From DAIOEK01 sp963828285 (GTDB lineage Bacteria > Chloroflexota > Anaerolineae > Anaerolineales > Anaerolineaceae), in assembly GCA_963828285.1 (NCBI GenBank), contig CAWHEB010000008.1:186001-250000 (forward strand): a stretch of 64,000 nt of DNA, in the 5' to 3' direction. The position numbers were made by a program, and so were the translations under genes. Below, piece after piece: positions 36,715 through 46,358 of the stretch (position 1 is its first letter; every line of letters starts with the position of its first letter). The notes under the pieces are model-generated. The model was not told the origin of the DNA, did no database searches, and worked only from the letters and a program-made list of their open reading frames with translations.

Positions 36715-38009
36715 TGGTTGATAGGACTGTACTTTATAAGAATGCAGTCAGAAAAGTAATCGACCTAACGATCATCCTGCTGGTCTTCATCCTTTCTATC
36801 AACCGTTTATTCTTTTTTGGCGAAATCCGTGGAATTAGTTGCGACGGATTTCCATCTCCCAGTTCGTCTTGCGTTACTTATTTTGCCTGGTCTGAGGTAG
36901 GATTCTTCGCCGTGGCAATTGTCTTAATGGTGATTTCTCTGTGGATAAATGGATCGTTTCGTTTTCAAGCTTTCCCGCTCAGGATGAATTGGATTTTACT
37001 GATTACTGTCCTTTTCGCATGGTTATCAATGATCTGGACAGTCAATCAACAGCTCACCCTCTACAGACTACTGATCTTTACCGGCAGCCTGCTCGCCGGG
37101 ATGTATTTTGTGATCCGATATAACAGGGTGCAACTTAATCGAGGGTTAGGGTACGCTTTAGGGATCACCTGTCTTGTCTTCTGGATATTTACCGTACTTT
37201 ATCCAAACGGCGGGATCATGCAAAACCCTCCTTATTCCGGCTCCTTCCGGGGGCTCTTCTGGCATCGAAACTATACAGGGAGTTTCGCTGCACTTTCAGC
37301 AGCTATCCTGATTCCATTATTAATCCAAAGTAGAACCTGGTTCGTTCGGATACTGACTGTTTTCTTGTTGATATCAAGCCTGGTTATCTGCATCGGCAGC
37401 CGCAGTGCGGCCGGGGTGATACTAGTTGTTTTACTTACTGGGTTGGGTATCTTGTACCTAATTTGGTTGCAATTTCGAACAAAGCTTTCCAAGACGCATT
37501 ATCTGATCGCCTTATTCTTGACTGTCATTCTGTCCATACTTATCCTATCTAACCTTGATACAGTTTTCGGATTACTCAACCGAAGTACATCCTTAACCGG
37601 ACGCATTCCAATGTGGAATGTATTATTTCATAATTTCTGGCAAGGACATGAATGGATGGGATATGGATATGGAACATTTTGGAACTATAGCGGGGTCACC
37701 TTAAATCTTCAAGAACTAGTTCACTGGGGTTATCCAGTTCTTATTGGTGATAATGGACTTGTGGATCTACTGATGAATCTCGGAATCATTGGAGCAGGAT
37801 TGTTCCTGGCCCTTATCTTCATCAATCTTTGTAACAGTTTAAAAAATGCGATCAAGAATCCGGATATTCAGCAGATCATCCCTTTGGTTGTGATCGTATT
37901 CATCATCGTAGCAAATATCACTCTTTCATGGATGCTGGAATTGGAGACTTTCACCTGGATCCTCCTTTGTGTCTACTCGCTTCAGATAGTGAAAAGTTTT
38001 CCCAAGTAA
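36714..38009 (+). CDS. O-antigen ligase family membrane protein
   Basis: 431 residues, ~11 TM helices. GLFWHRNYTGSFAALSAAILIPLL, GSRSAAGVILVVLLTG and a large periplasmic loop before GYGYGTFW and IGDNGLVDLLMNLGIIG fit the Wzy_C/WaaL family. Start ATG 36714 overlaps the sugar-transferase stop (TGATG) with AAGGAG inside that gene. Second polymerase/ligase-like protein in the locus; one may polymerise and the other attach glycan to the cell envelope. Confidence 0.8.
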   Translation: MVDRTVLYKNAVRKVIDLTIILLVFILSINRLFFFGEIRGISCDGFPSPSSSCVTYFAWSEVGFFAVAIVLMVISLWINGSFRFQAFPLRMNWILLITVLFAWLSMIWTVNQQLTLYRLLIFTGSLLAGMYFVIRYNRVQLNRGLGYALGITCLVFWIFTVLYPNGGIMQNPPYSGSFRGLFWHRNYTGSFAALSAAILIPLLIQSRTWFVRILTVFLLISSLVICIGSRSAAGVILVVLLTGLGILYLIWLQFRTKLSKTHYLIALFLTVILSILILSNLDTVFGLLNRSTSLTGRIPMWNVLFHNFWQGHEWMGYGYGTFWNYSGVTLNLQELVHWGYPVLIGDNGLVDLLMNLGIIGAGLFLALIFINLCNSLKNAIKNPDIQQIIPLVVIVFIIVANITLSWMLELETFTWILLCVYSLQIVKSFPK

Positions 38010-38093
38010 CCTATCACAAAGATCTGATCAGGTTTCTGTAAAGGGGTAAAGTCAAGGCAATATACTGACTACTGCCTCAGTAGAGGGAGACCA

Positions 38094-38532
38094 ATGCTGT
38101 TCAACTGGTTATTCAAGTTCTTCACCCAATTCCAGGTTGCCATATTCCGCTTGACCAATGGAAAATGGATGGCACTCTCTGCGCGGAATGCCGGTGCTGC
38201 TGCTGACAACCCTGGGACGGAAATCCCAAAAGCACCATACCACTCCCCTGATGTATATCCGCGATGGCGACAATTACGTTATCACCGCATCCAACAACGG
38301 ACTGCCCACCCATCCGGGTTGGTTTTACAACCTGCAGGCAACTCCACAGATCATCATCGAAATACCAGGGAATAAGCTGACCGTCAGTGCTTCCACTGCG
38401 ACACCCAACGAACAAGATCGGTTATGGCCTGAATTGATTGCCAGAGCTCCATTTTTTGATGATTACCAAAAAGGGACTACCCGCCAGATCCACATGGTGA
38501 TCCTCAAACCGGTGCAGTTAACACCTCAGTGA
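38094..38532 (+). CDS. Deazaflavin (F420)-dependent nitroreductase-family protein (frameshifted)
   Basis: About 145 residues. RGMPVLLLTTLGRKSQKHHTTPLMYI, NNGLPTHPGWFYNLQATP and FFDDYQKGTTRQIHMVIL are the DDN/DUF385 pattern of split-barrel F420-binding proteins. An extra base near 38170-38190 separates the N-terminal helix (LFKFFTQFQVAIFRLTNGKWM) from the rest. GGGAGA before ATG. A diverged 3' copy of the same gene lies at 40703-40855. Confidence 0.75.
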
Positions 38533-39057
38533 GAATGGGTCAATAGTACAGATCAGTATGCAAATAAATCACTAAATCAGATTTTCAGTGTCATTTGAAT
38601 TGATCTCTTTTTACAAATTGTAAGTTTACTAAAATTTTTGCCTCGTGAAATTCACAAATCTCTCAGGACAATAATCTTTTACGCAAATTACTAATCTAGG
38701 GGACTGGCTATTTCAATACATCGATTATCAGTTAAGAAAATCATTCTTCGCCATCAATCATGATCGCAAAGAATGTCAACATAAACAATATACTAAATAA
38801 GTATTTATCCAGTGGGTTAGACAACTGAATGATTGTTATTCCAAATTATCTGAAAGTAGCTTTAATTCTAATCAATCCTTATCTGATCCATTTGTTGAGG
38901 CACAACAAAATCTTTTGGTTTGAGAAGTAAAAGGATCAACTGCAAAACCTTCTTGGTAGGAACAATTCCAGAGAATTGAAAAACCAACGTTTGTGCATGA
39001 TTAGAAATGATGCAAGTAATCAGCCTTGAGAGTCGCATAAGAAGGAAATTCACAATT
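38533..39057. other. A+T-rich intergenic stretch without a recognised gene
   Basis: About 525 bp, clearly richer in A+T than the flanks. No open frame with a ribosome site or conserved motif was found, and no strong hairpin or promoter. It is the left flank of a candidate inserted block containing the sulfatase-fold gene. Confidence 0.5.
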
Positions 39058-40614
39058 ATGAAAACTATACATCCCAGACAGCTACGAACGATCCACGGTT
39101 TTACTCTCAAACCCATTATTATTTCTTTCATGTTTTGGTTGTATCCAGTACTATCCCTAATTTCTTCAAATCTTGGCCAATTTCAGATCATAGCCTCTCT
39201 TCGATTACTAGTAATTTCAGCCCTGTGTTCAATTTTCTTCCTATTCTTTTTAGGGCGGATATTTAACTCCATTGAAAAGGGCTTGATAATATCCTGCTGC
39301 ACCTCAATCCTTTTTTCAACTTATGGACATATGTATCTTGCGGTAAATAACCTCTCGATTGCTGGAATAACAATTGGAAGGCACCGTTTTTTAATAATCT
39401 TGTATGGAATCGTGTTTCTGATGACTTTGTTCTGGACATTTCGGAAAAAGCAAATTAATGAACAGGTGATAAAAGCGTTAATTCCGATTTCGATCCTCCT
39501 AATTACTTATCCTTTGTTTCAAGTCCTGAGTTTTAGCCTTAATCAGGTGAATAATCCAATCACCTCTCGTCATGTCATTGCCAACTCTCGATCAATTCAA
39601 GGGGAAAAGAATCCAGATATATTCTTGTTTGTTTTAGACGCGTATGCTAGAGCAGATAGCCTAAAGATACTATTGGATTATGATAATTCCTATTTTTTGG
39701 ATTATCTCAGGAATATGGGGTTTTACATAGCTGATTGCAGCCAGAGTAACTACAATTCAACTCTTGTTTCAATAGCAAGTATTTTAAATATGAACTATCT
39801 TGATACCTTGCCGCCAGTAAATGGTGAGACACGCCCTGCTGCTAGTATATCCCCTTATATCAAACATAGCATTGTTCGTGATACCTTAGAATCAAAAGGA
39901 TATAAGATCGTTGCTTTTGAAACCGGGTTTGGATTTACTGAAATTACTGATGCAGAGATATATTACCAATCTCAAAACTCGAATATAGCCCGTCAGTTAT
40001 TTGGTACAGTGAATGCATTTGAACTGCTCTACTTAAGAACAACAGCTATTTCGGCGTTGTTGGATATGGGTAAAATATCCCCGGATGATATCGAAATTGA
40101 AATTAAAAGAGATCGACAAGAATTTGTATACTCAACACTATTAAAGGACATCAATAAAGTTGAAAGTCCAAAATTTGTATTTGCTCATATTTTAACTACT
40201 CACTTGCCATTTGCTAATCCGCAAATATCATTTAATAGTGATCCAGTTGTCAGTAAATTACCCGAAAAAGAGCGAGGATATCATGATGCATTAGTGTACT
40301 CAGATAAAATGATGGTGGATGTTCTTGAAGAAATAATTTCCTCCTCAGAAATTCAACCTGTGATCATCATAACTGGTGACCATGGAACAACTATGTTGAA
40401 AGGTGGGGAGCTGGACATTCTATATGCTGCTTATCTCGGTGGAAGACCTACCGATGGTTTCTATTCGTCTATCACTCCAGTAAACACCTTTAGAATAGTA
40501 ATGAATTCCATATTTAGTGAAAATTTTCCCTTGTTACCCGATAATAGCTACTTGGTAAAAGATCTGGAAAAGCGGAATTTTATGCTTCGTAAAAACACAT
40601 GTGTAGGAAAGTAA
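39058..40614 (+). CDS. Sulfatase/phosphoethanolamine-transferase-fold membrane enzyme
   Basis: 518 residues from 39058 (AGAAGGAA upstream; an alternative start at 39007 has none). Four to five N-terminal TM helices, then an alkaline-phosphatase-superfamily domain: PDIFLFVLDAYARAD carries the first metal ligands, NYNSTLVSIASILNM holds the nucleophile-type Thr/Ser, FVFAHILTTHLPF and VIIITGDHGT the remaining ligands. Such enzymes transfer phospho-head groups to glycans or lipids, or hydrolyse sulfate esters. Codon usage is A+T-rich relative to neighbours, consistent with transfer. Confidence 0.72.
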   Translation: MKTIHPRQLRTIHGFTLKPIIISFMFWLYPVLSLISSNLGQFQIIASLRLLVISALCSIFFLFFLGRIFNSIEKGLIISCCTSILFSTYGHMYLAVNNLSIAGITIGRHRFLIILYGIVFLMTLFWTFRKKQINEQVIKALIPISILLITYPLFQVLSFSLNQVNNPITSRHVIANSRSIQGEKNPDIFLFVLDAYARADSLKILLDYDNSYFLDYLRNMGFYIADCSQSNYNSTLVSIASILNMNYLDTLPPVNGETRPAASISPYIKHSIVRDTLESKGYKIVAFETGFGFTEITDAEIYYQSQNSNIARQLFGTVNAFELLYLRTTAISALLDMGKISPDDIEIEIKRDRQEFVYSTLLKDINKVESPKFVFAHILTTHLPFANPQISFNSDPVVSKLPEKERGYHDALVYSDKMMVDVLEEIISSSEIQPVIIITGDHGTTMLKGGELDILYAAYLGGRPTDGFYSSITPVNTFRIVMNSIFSENFPLLPDNSYLVKDLEKRNFMLRKNTCVGK

Positions 40615-40702
40615 TCGGATATATCCAAGAATTACTTTTTGGTGATCATGTTAATAGCCATTCAAAGAAAAGACAAGATTCGATTGATGAACTTTCATTG
40701 CA

Positions 40703-40855
40703 GCACTGACCGTCACCGCTTCCACTGCCACAACCGACGAACAGGAACGTCTTTGGCCGCAATTGATCGCCAGGGCTCCATTTTTTGACGATTACCGCAA
40801 AGGGACCACCCGTCAGATCCACATGGTGATACTCAAACCGGAACTGAAAGCATAA
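40703..40855 (+). pseudogene. 3' fragment of a second deazaflavin nitroreductase gene
   Basis: The frame reads LTVTASTATTDEQERLWPQLIARAP (in parts), FFDDYRKGTTRQIHMVIL, near-identical in order to residues ~92-140 of the gene at 38094-38532, and ends at TAA 40853-40855. The first two-thirds of the gene are absent, replaced by the A+T-rich sulfatase block. A relic of a tandem duplication. Confidence 0.8.
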
Positions 40856-40864
40856 CTGAATGAA

Positions 40865-41416
40865 ATGATCCCGACTGAGAAATCAGCGCAACTGGAATTT
40901 CAAGAAGTCACCCCAGAAAACTGGCATGATCTGGAACGCCTCTTTGAATCCAGAGGCGGACCCAGAGACTGCTGGTGCATGGTTTTCCGGGCCAAACCTG
41001 CCAATTCCAGCCCTGTAATGAAGAAATCCCTGCTCAAACAGCAGGTGGATCGTCATGTGCCGATCGGAATATTGGGATATATTGACGGGATTCCATCTGC
41101 CTGGTGTTCCATAGCTCCGCGGGAGACATTCGTTCATCTGGGTGGAATGGCATATGAAGGCGAGGTTGTCTGGTCGCTGGTTTGTTTCTTTATCCCAAGA
41201 AAATTACGTGGACAGGGATTTGCCCGAAAGATGATCCGCGCGGCTGTGGATCATGCCAGACGTAAAGGTGCAACCATTGTCGAAGCGTATCCGGTCGAAC
41301 CGGATTCACCCAGTTACCGCTTTATGGGATTTGTCAACCTCTTCAAATCCGCGGGGTTTCAGGAAGTAGGATTGTCTGGCAGCCGAAGACACGTGATGAA
41401 TTTGCGCTTGGGATGA
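40865..41416 (+). CDS. GNAT N-acetyltransferase
   Basis: 183 residues. FQEVTPENWHDLERLFESRGGPRDCWCMVF, GYIDGIPSAWCSIAPRETF, CFFIPRKLRGQGFARKMIRAAVDHARRKGA (in parts; the acetyl-CoA loop is RKLRGQGFA), and GFVNLFKSAGFQEVG at the end. Family common in soil and sediment bacteria, acceptor unknown. Starts 9 nt after the nitroreductase fragment, so once co-transcribed with it. Confidence 0.8.
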   Translation: MIPTEKSAQLEFQEVTPENWHDLERLFESRGGPRDCWCMVFRAKPANSSPVMKKSLLKQQVDRHVPIGILGYIDGIPSAWCSIAPRETFVHLGGMAYEGEVVWSLVCFFIPRKLRGQGFARKMIRAAVDHARRKGATIVEAYPVEPDSPSYRFMGFVNLFKSAGFQEVGLSGSRRHVMNLRLG

Positions 41417-41516
41417 TCATACCAGGCACCTCCCATCTGATTTCAAGGACTTATTTGAATTGATAATTTCTCCATACTCTTAGAAAAATCCCCTACAATT
41501 AACCTATAGGGCGATC

Positions 41517-41747
41517 ATGGATCAAAATGAAGGTCATAACCCATTAGGGGAACGACCCTTTTCATACTTCATCAGCAAGGAACAAAAAGTCTTCATCTCA
41601 TGGCATGGTAAGCAAGTAACCATACTAAAAGGGGAGAAAGCTCAACAATTTATCAACAACATCAGTAACCTCGATATTGACCAAACTCAACTCGTCATGG
41701 CCAAAGTTACAGGGAATTTCAAACGTGGTAATGAAAAGCAGAAATAA
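41517..41747 (+). CDS. Conserved small protein of unknown function
   Basis: 76 residues: FSYFISKEQKVFISWHGKQVTIL, KGEKAQQFINNI, ending VMAKVTGNFKRGNE. I recognise the pattern as a small conserved hypothetical family (KVFIxWHGKxV...ATGNFKRGNE) but know no function. Upstream TACAAT may be a -10. Confidence 0.65.
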   Translation: MDQNEGHNPLGERPFSYFISKEQKVFISWHGKQVTILKGEKAQQFINNISNLDIDQTQLVMAKVTGNFKRGNEKQK

Positions 41748-41769
41748 TATGGAATAGAAGGAATAACCC

Positions 41770-42093
41770 ATGAGTGACAAATTCGCATTGGTCAGTAATG
41801 CATTTCAGACTTTCATGAAAGAAGCTCCTCAGCACGCTCAAGCCTGGGGAGGAATGGTTCAGGGTTTGGCGAACGCCAGTGCGCTAGATAAAAAGACTTC
41901 CGCGTTGGCCTATCTGGCGGTGTTGGCTGCGCTGCGCCTTGAAAGCGGAATTCCATTCCATGTCCAATCCGCAAAACATGCGGGGGCAACCCGGGAGGAA
42001 ATCATCAGCGCGATCCTGGTGGGCTTACCCGCAGCCGGTCATGTGGTTACTCAGGTGTTACCTGCTGCGATAGCTGCATACGATACGGAGTAA
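41770..42093 (+). CDS. Carboxymuconolactone decarboxylase-family protein lacking the redox cysteines
   Basis: 107 residues of the AhpD/CMD fold (LDKKTSALAYLAVLAALRLESGIPFHVQSAKHAGATREEII in parts). The usual CxxC or Cys before the His is replaced: the helix reads IPFHVQSAKHAGA with no Cys in the protein. AhpD-type peroxidase chemistry is therefore unlikely; the His remains. 22 nt after the preceding small gene. Confidence 0.75.
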   Translation: MSDKFALVSNAFQTFMKEAPQHAQAWGGMVQGLANASALDKKTSALAYLAVLAALRLESGIPFHVQSAKHAGATREEIISAILVGLPAAGHVVTQVLPAAIAAYDTE

Positions 42094-42182
42094 GAGGATC
42101 GGGTTTAAGCATCTTCAATGGAGATTATTGTCATCAATTTTTCTTCGAGTTCATATTAGGCACACGGGGATACTCGAACTTC

Positions 42183-43524
42183 ATGCAAAGAACATCCCAA
42201 ACAATCATTATCTGCCTGGTACTAACCGTTCTTACGGGATGCAATCCTCAACCCATCCCGCGGATAATTGATTCGACCTCCACAAATAAGACTATTGCAT
42301 CATCAACTCCAACGGTTACCATCCAACCCAGTAAGACTTTCACTCCAACCATCACCCCAAGTCCAACACCTATTCCAACACCGGGTGGGGACATAATGGT
42401 TAATTACCTTTCTGAGGGGAATATATATGAGTATAGTCTTCAAAAGTGGTCGTCACAGAAAATTCCAATTCTAAGTGACGGACTGATCACCCAGGCTGTC
42501 TTAAGTTCGGATAAGAATTGGATAGCTTTTGAGGATGGTTTTGGCTTGAAACTCGTCGAATCCCCATTTACCGAAGAACCGATGAAAGTCTTAGAACGGA
42601 TTAGTAGAGATTGGATATTTATCTTTTAGCGGGGATAACAAGAGCACTAGCATTTTCAGATGATTCCGGATTGATGATATACGATTTGTCAACTCATTCA
42701 ATATCTGTATTAAAAGAACAGAATATAAATTCAAGCAATGATGGTCGATTACGAATACTTCTCTGCTGTGAAATGGTCGCCGGATGGTAAATGGTTACTG
42801 ATTGGGAAGCAATGTCTACGAAGGTTATTATCAACTTCTGCTGGAATACAGATAACAAATCAACATTTTTCCTACCCACCTTGTTACCGGGATATTGAAT
42901 GGTTTCCGGATAGCAAAGCATTTGTTACTTCCGTAAGATACTCTGGTTATTTCGTTATGTGGTGAAGAACATGGTTTATTCATTGAAAAAATAAATGGTA
43001 ATCAGAAGCCAATCGAACATCGAATTTTTCATGAAAACGGTAACCAAGAATTGGATTCCCCTTAGGTACGATCTTATTAGATGTAAGCTTCAACTCGAAG
43101 AGGATTGCCGTTGTAGGGTCAAATGAATCTGGTAATACGAGCCCACCATCTAAATTATTGATTACCGACTTTGCAGGGGAATTATTGGATAGTTATCAAC
43201 CAGAAAATGGTGAAATCGGATCAATTGTTTGGTCAGATACCGGCAAGGAACTTTACTTTTCCCTTGAACACGAATCCGGAACCTCCATTTATCGGAAAGA
43301 TCTTCAGATCAAGAAGCATTTCAAAGTTGTTAACTTCCGGTTTACGCCTTACCATCTTTGATCGGATACCGGACAGCGAATGGCTCCTGATTGATGCGGA
43401 CAAATCCGCTGAAAAAGGGCAAGATCGATTGGTTTTGTTGAACGGATTGAATGGCGATACTGTTGAAATCGCAGCAGCGTCACCAGGATTCCATGCTCTC
43501 TTTCCTAACTCCGAATTCGGTTGA
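42183..43524 (+). pseudogene. Lipoprotein with TolB/WD40-like beta-propeller repeats, multiply frameshifted
   Basis: Starts with a lipoprotein signal (LTVLTGC, Cys20), then a Thr/Pro/Ser linker and propeller-like blades (SSDKNWIAFEDG, FSAVKWSPDGKWLLIG, IEWFPDSKAFVTSV, IGSIVWSDTGKELYFS, IPDSEWLLIDADKS). The blades are distributed over all three frames with at least five shifts between 42600 and 43340. Each piece is well formed, so either read errors are dense here or the gene is decaying. Probable extracytoplasmic binding protein. Confidence 0.6.
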
Positions 43525-43551
43525 TCTCAGGTAGAAATGAAGTATTTCCTT

Positions 43552-44142
43552 TCATTTTTTCAGCAGACTGGCAATTGCCGTGTAAACCAGTAATGCTGCC
43601 ATGAGGTAATTGAAGATACGGTAGTGCTTTCGCAAGAAATTCTGAAAGATATTTCCGCCGATCGCCCAAAGTGAAGTAGCCAGAAAAGCCACAAACGTCA
43701 ACAGCAAAGAAAAGATGATGATCGAGAGTGGATCCCGGTAGGTATGGGTGATGAACAGGGAGAAGACCGTAATCCCATACAAGATCCCTTTGAGATTCAG
43801 GAATTGCATAAAAAAACCAAATTTGAAGGTGTTCATGGAATTACCCTGATCGGGATCATCCATTCCTTTGGAGCGGGCGATGTGGTATGCCAGATAGAGC
43901 ATATAGATTACCCCAATGATCTTGAGCCAGTGTTCCGCTGATGGCAACAGGTTCGTCAGGAAGATATTTAAAAATCCTCCGGCAAGCATGACCAGGAAAA
44001 ATCCCGCAAGCAACCCGGCCAGGAATTTTAAAATCCTTGTGTAACTGAATTGGATCCCATTGATCATGGATACGATGTTATTCGGACCCGGGGTAAAGGT
44101 GGTGACAGCCACATAGACCAAAAATGTAGAGATATTTGCCAT
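43552..44142 (-). CDS. LysE/RhtB family amino-acid exporter
   Basis: 196 residues, six TM helices. Family signature near the N-terminus: FTPGPNNIVSMINGIQFSYTRILKFLAG; central MQFLNLKGILYGITVFSLF. Exports amino acids or related metabolites. GAGGAAT before ATG. Divergent from the XRE-cupin regulator, which probably controls it. Confidence 0.88.
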   Translation of the reverse strand: MANISTFLVYVAVTTFTPGPNNIVSMINGIQFSYTRILKFLAGLLAGFFLVMLAGGFLNIFLTNLLPSAEHWLKIIGVIYMLYLAYHIARSKGMDDPDQGNSMNTFKFGFFMQFLNLKGILYGITVFSLFITHTYRDPLSIIIFSLLLTFVAFLATSLWAIGGNIFQNFLRKHYRIFNYLMAALLVYTAIASLLKK

Positions 44143-44159
44143 TTATTCCTCTATATTCA

Positions 44160-44235
44160 TGTGTGTTATAATGTTCATTATGGGCGTTATATTGCTCATG
44201 CGTTATATTATACAATACAGTCGTTATATTGTCTA
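44160..44235. promoter_or_regulatory. Four GTTATA direct repeats in the lysE/XRE divergent promoter
   Basis: GTTATA(A/T)T motifs begin at 44165, 44186, 44202 and 44222 (spacings 21, 16, 20), mostly preceded by C and followed by an A/T-rich core. Roughly two helical turns apart. Likely operator sites for the regulator, overlapping -10-like TATAAT/TATATT elements for both genes. Confidence 0.6.
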
Positions 44236-44255
44236 TGAGGTATATAAGGTAAACC

Positions 44256-44814
44256 ATGGATGACATCACCCTGCTTGTCTCTCAAAATCTGAAAACGGAT
44301 CCGGGAAGAGAAAAAGATCAGTTTGGATAAACTGTCCGAGTTAACCGGTGTCAGCAAGAGCATGCTGGGGCAGATCGAACGGGGTGAATCAAGCCCGACC
44401 ATCTCAGTGGTCTGGAAAATCGCCTCCGGGTTGAAATTATCATTCACCAGCCTGGTCGACAGCCATCAGGCAGAGATCAACAAAGTCACAAAAAGCTCCA
44501 TCACCCCGCTGATCGAAGATGGCAGCAGATACCGGCTCTACCCCTTCTTTCCTTTTGAGGAAGGGCGGTCTTTCGAGATCTATCAGATAGAAATTGACAA
44601 GGGCGGCAGCATTTCAGCGGATCCGCATTCGGATGGCGTCGAAGAGTTCATCATGGTTTTCCAGGGGGAATTGACCATTGACGTGAACGACCAGAAATAC
44701 AAGATATCGGCAGGTGACTCGATCCGTTTTCGCGCGGATAAGAAACACGGCTATTTCAATCAGGGTGAGACCATGGTGCGACTCAACATGGTCATCAACT
44801 ATCCACCCAGATAA
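44256..44814 (+). CDS. XRE-family HTH regulator with C-terminal cupin (frameshifted)
   Basis: About 185 residues. Removing one A from AAAA at 44292-44295 restores NLKRIREEKKISLDKLSELTGVSKSMLGQIERGESSPTI (in parts), a complete XRE HTH. The cupin follows (ADPHSDGVEEFIMVFQGELTI, GDSIRFRADKKHGYFN). Family members regulate adjacent transporters in response to small molecules. AAGGT precedes ATG 44256. Divergent to the LysE exporter. Confidence 0.85.
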
Positions 44815-44920
44815 CAGTCTCTCTCAATCCCCGAATATCGATCAGGCAATTATTCCCCGTGCATGGATTCGATGCCTTATGGAAGTTTGGATCTATCCCA
44901 CTATAATTAATTTATAGGAT

Positions 44921-45508
44921 ATGGGAACCGAAATGATGCCAGTACCCGAAAATTCGATCCAACCCGGGACCAGGGCGGAATGGCGTGCCTGGCTGGAAGT
45001 GAACCACTCCAGCAGCAAGGGAGTGTGGCTGATCACCTTCAAGAAATCCTCCGGTAAGCAGCAGCTCAATTATGAAGAAGCCGTTCAGGAAGCGGTTTGT
45101 TTTGGCTGGATCGACAGCAGGGGAAACAAACTGGATGAGGAACGGACCCTGTTGTGGTACTCTCCACGGAAAAAAGGGGCAGGTTGGTCCAAATCGAACA
45201 AGGACCGTGTGGAAAAACTTCTGGCTGAGGGGTTGATGTCCCCGGCAGGAATGGCCGGAATTGAAGCCGCGAAAAAAGACGGATCGTGGAATGCGCTCGA
45301 TGATGTCGAAGCACTCATCCCTCCACCAGATCTGCTCGAGGCTTTCCGTTCATTCCCCAATTCACGCGAGAATTACGAAGCCTTTCCACGGTCGGTGAAA
45401 CGGATCATTCTGCTGTGGATCTCCACTGCCAAAACGTTTGAGACCAGAAGGAAACGGATCGAAGAAACAGCCCGGCTGGCTGGCGAGAATATCCGCGCAC
45501 ACCAGTGA
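44921..45508 (+). CDS. YdeI/OmpD-associated family protein
   Basis: 195 residues. AEWRAWLEVNHSSSKGVWLI, YEEAVQEAVCFGWIDSRGNKLDEE, WSPRKKGAGWSKSNKDRVE-type sequence and the C-terminal AKTFETRRKRIEETAR are the YdeI (bacteriocin-protection) pattern. Molecular function is not established. Start may be ATG 44921 or the ATG pair at 44933; no strong ribosome site distinguishes them. Confidence 0.82.
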   Translation: MGTEMMPVPENSIQPGTRAEWRAWLEVNHSSSKGVWLITFKKSSGKQQLNYEEAVQEAVCFGWIDSRGNKLDEERTLLWYSPRKKGAGWSKSNKDRVEKLLAEGLMSPAGMAGIEAAKKDGSWNALDDVEALIPPPDLLEAFRSFPNSRENYEAFPRSVKRIILLWISTAKTFETRRKRIEETARLAGENIRAHQ

Positions 45509-45562
45509 TCAAACTGGCAGGTGGATGATGGATTTGCGGTTTCACGTTCAAAGGGGAGAATG

Positions 45563-46257
45563 ATGCTTAAACCAACCCAACTATGGCTGAATGCTTTTCC
45601 GGATGCACATGCGGGAATGCTGGTGATGAAGGAAGTCAGTAATCCCTCCTCGCATCCCGATCTTGAGATTCGCAAGGAAGCGCTGGTGGATATGCTGCGC
45701 AATCAATTCAACGGGATGGATCCGCACGAACTGGATCAGAAACCCCCCTTCCCCGCTTACCGGGCATATTACAAACTATTCGACAAAACCTACCATGTGC
45801 AAGCGCAGTTGGCATCCATCTTGTTCAAGGGCAAATCCATCCCCAGCGTGTCCACATTGGTGGAAGCCATGTTCATGGCCGAACTTAAGAATGGATTACT
45901 CACCGCAGGGCATGATCTGGACACCCTCCGGTTGCCGGTCACTTTGGATGTATCCACCGGAGAAGAAAAATATACCCTGATGCGCGGTGTGGAACAAACC
46001 TGAAACCAGGCGACATGTTCATGGCTGATCAAGATGGAGTGATCTCCAGCATCCTCTACGGACCGGACAGCCGAACCCAGATCACCCCAGCCACAAGAAA
46101 TGTTTTGTTTACAGTGTATGCTCCCAATGGGATCAGCCGTGAAGTGATCGAATCACACCTGGAAGACATCCGGGATTCTGTTCTGCTGGTCTCTCCGCGG
46201 CAATCGTTGATTCGCTGCTGGTTATCCCCGAATAAAAATCTCGCCGGCAATTATTAA
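45563..46257 (+). CDS. B3/B4 (tRNA-binding domain)-containing protein (frameshifted)
   Basis: About 231 residues. LWLNAFPDAHAGMLVMKEVSNP, PFPAYRAYYKLFDKTYHVQAQLASIL (in parts), VSTLVEAMFMAELKNGLLTAGHDLD and DQDGVISSILYGPDSRTQIT are the stand-alone B3/B4 fold related to the editing domain of PheRS beta. One C is missing at ~45999-46000; with it the frame reads EQTLKPGDMFMADQDG. AGGGGAG before the start. Probably a nucleotide or tRNA-editing-related protein; unproven. Confidence 0.75.
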
Positions 46258-46314
46258 TCCGAATGATACAAGTATCAAAATAACGAAGAACTTGAAGGAA
46301 TTCCTTTTCATCCC

Positions 46315-46342
46315 TTGACAGGGATAATTTATTCAATATAAT
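46315..46342 (+). promoter_or_regulatory. Near-consensus sigma70 promoter of the TetR gene
   Basis: -35 TTGACA (46315-46320), 16-nt spacer, -10 TATAAT (46337-46342): both hexamers are exact consensus. Confidence 0.8.
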
Positions 46343-46358
46343 TATACAGTGTTCAATT

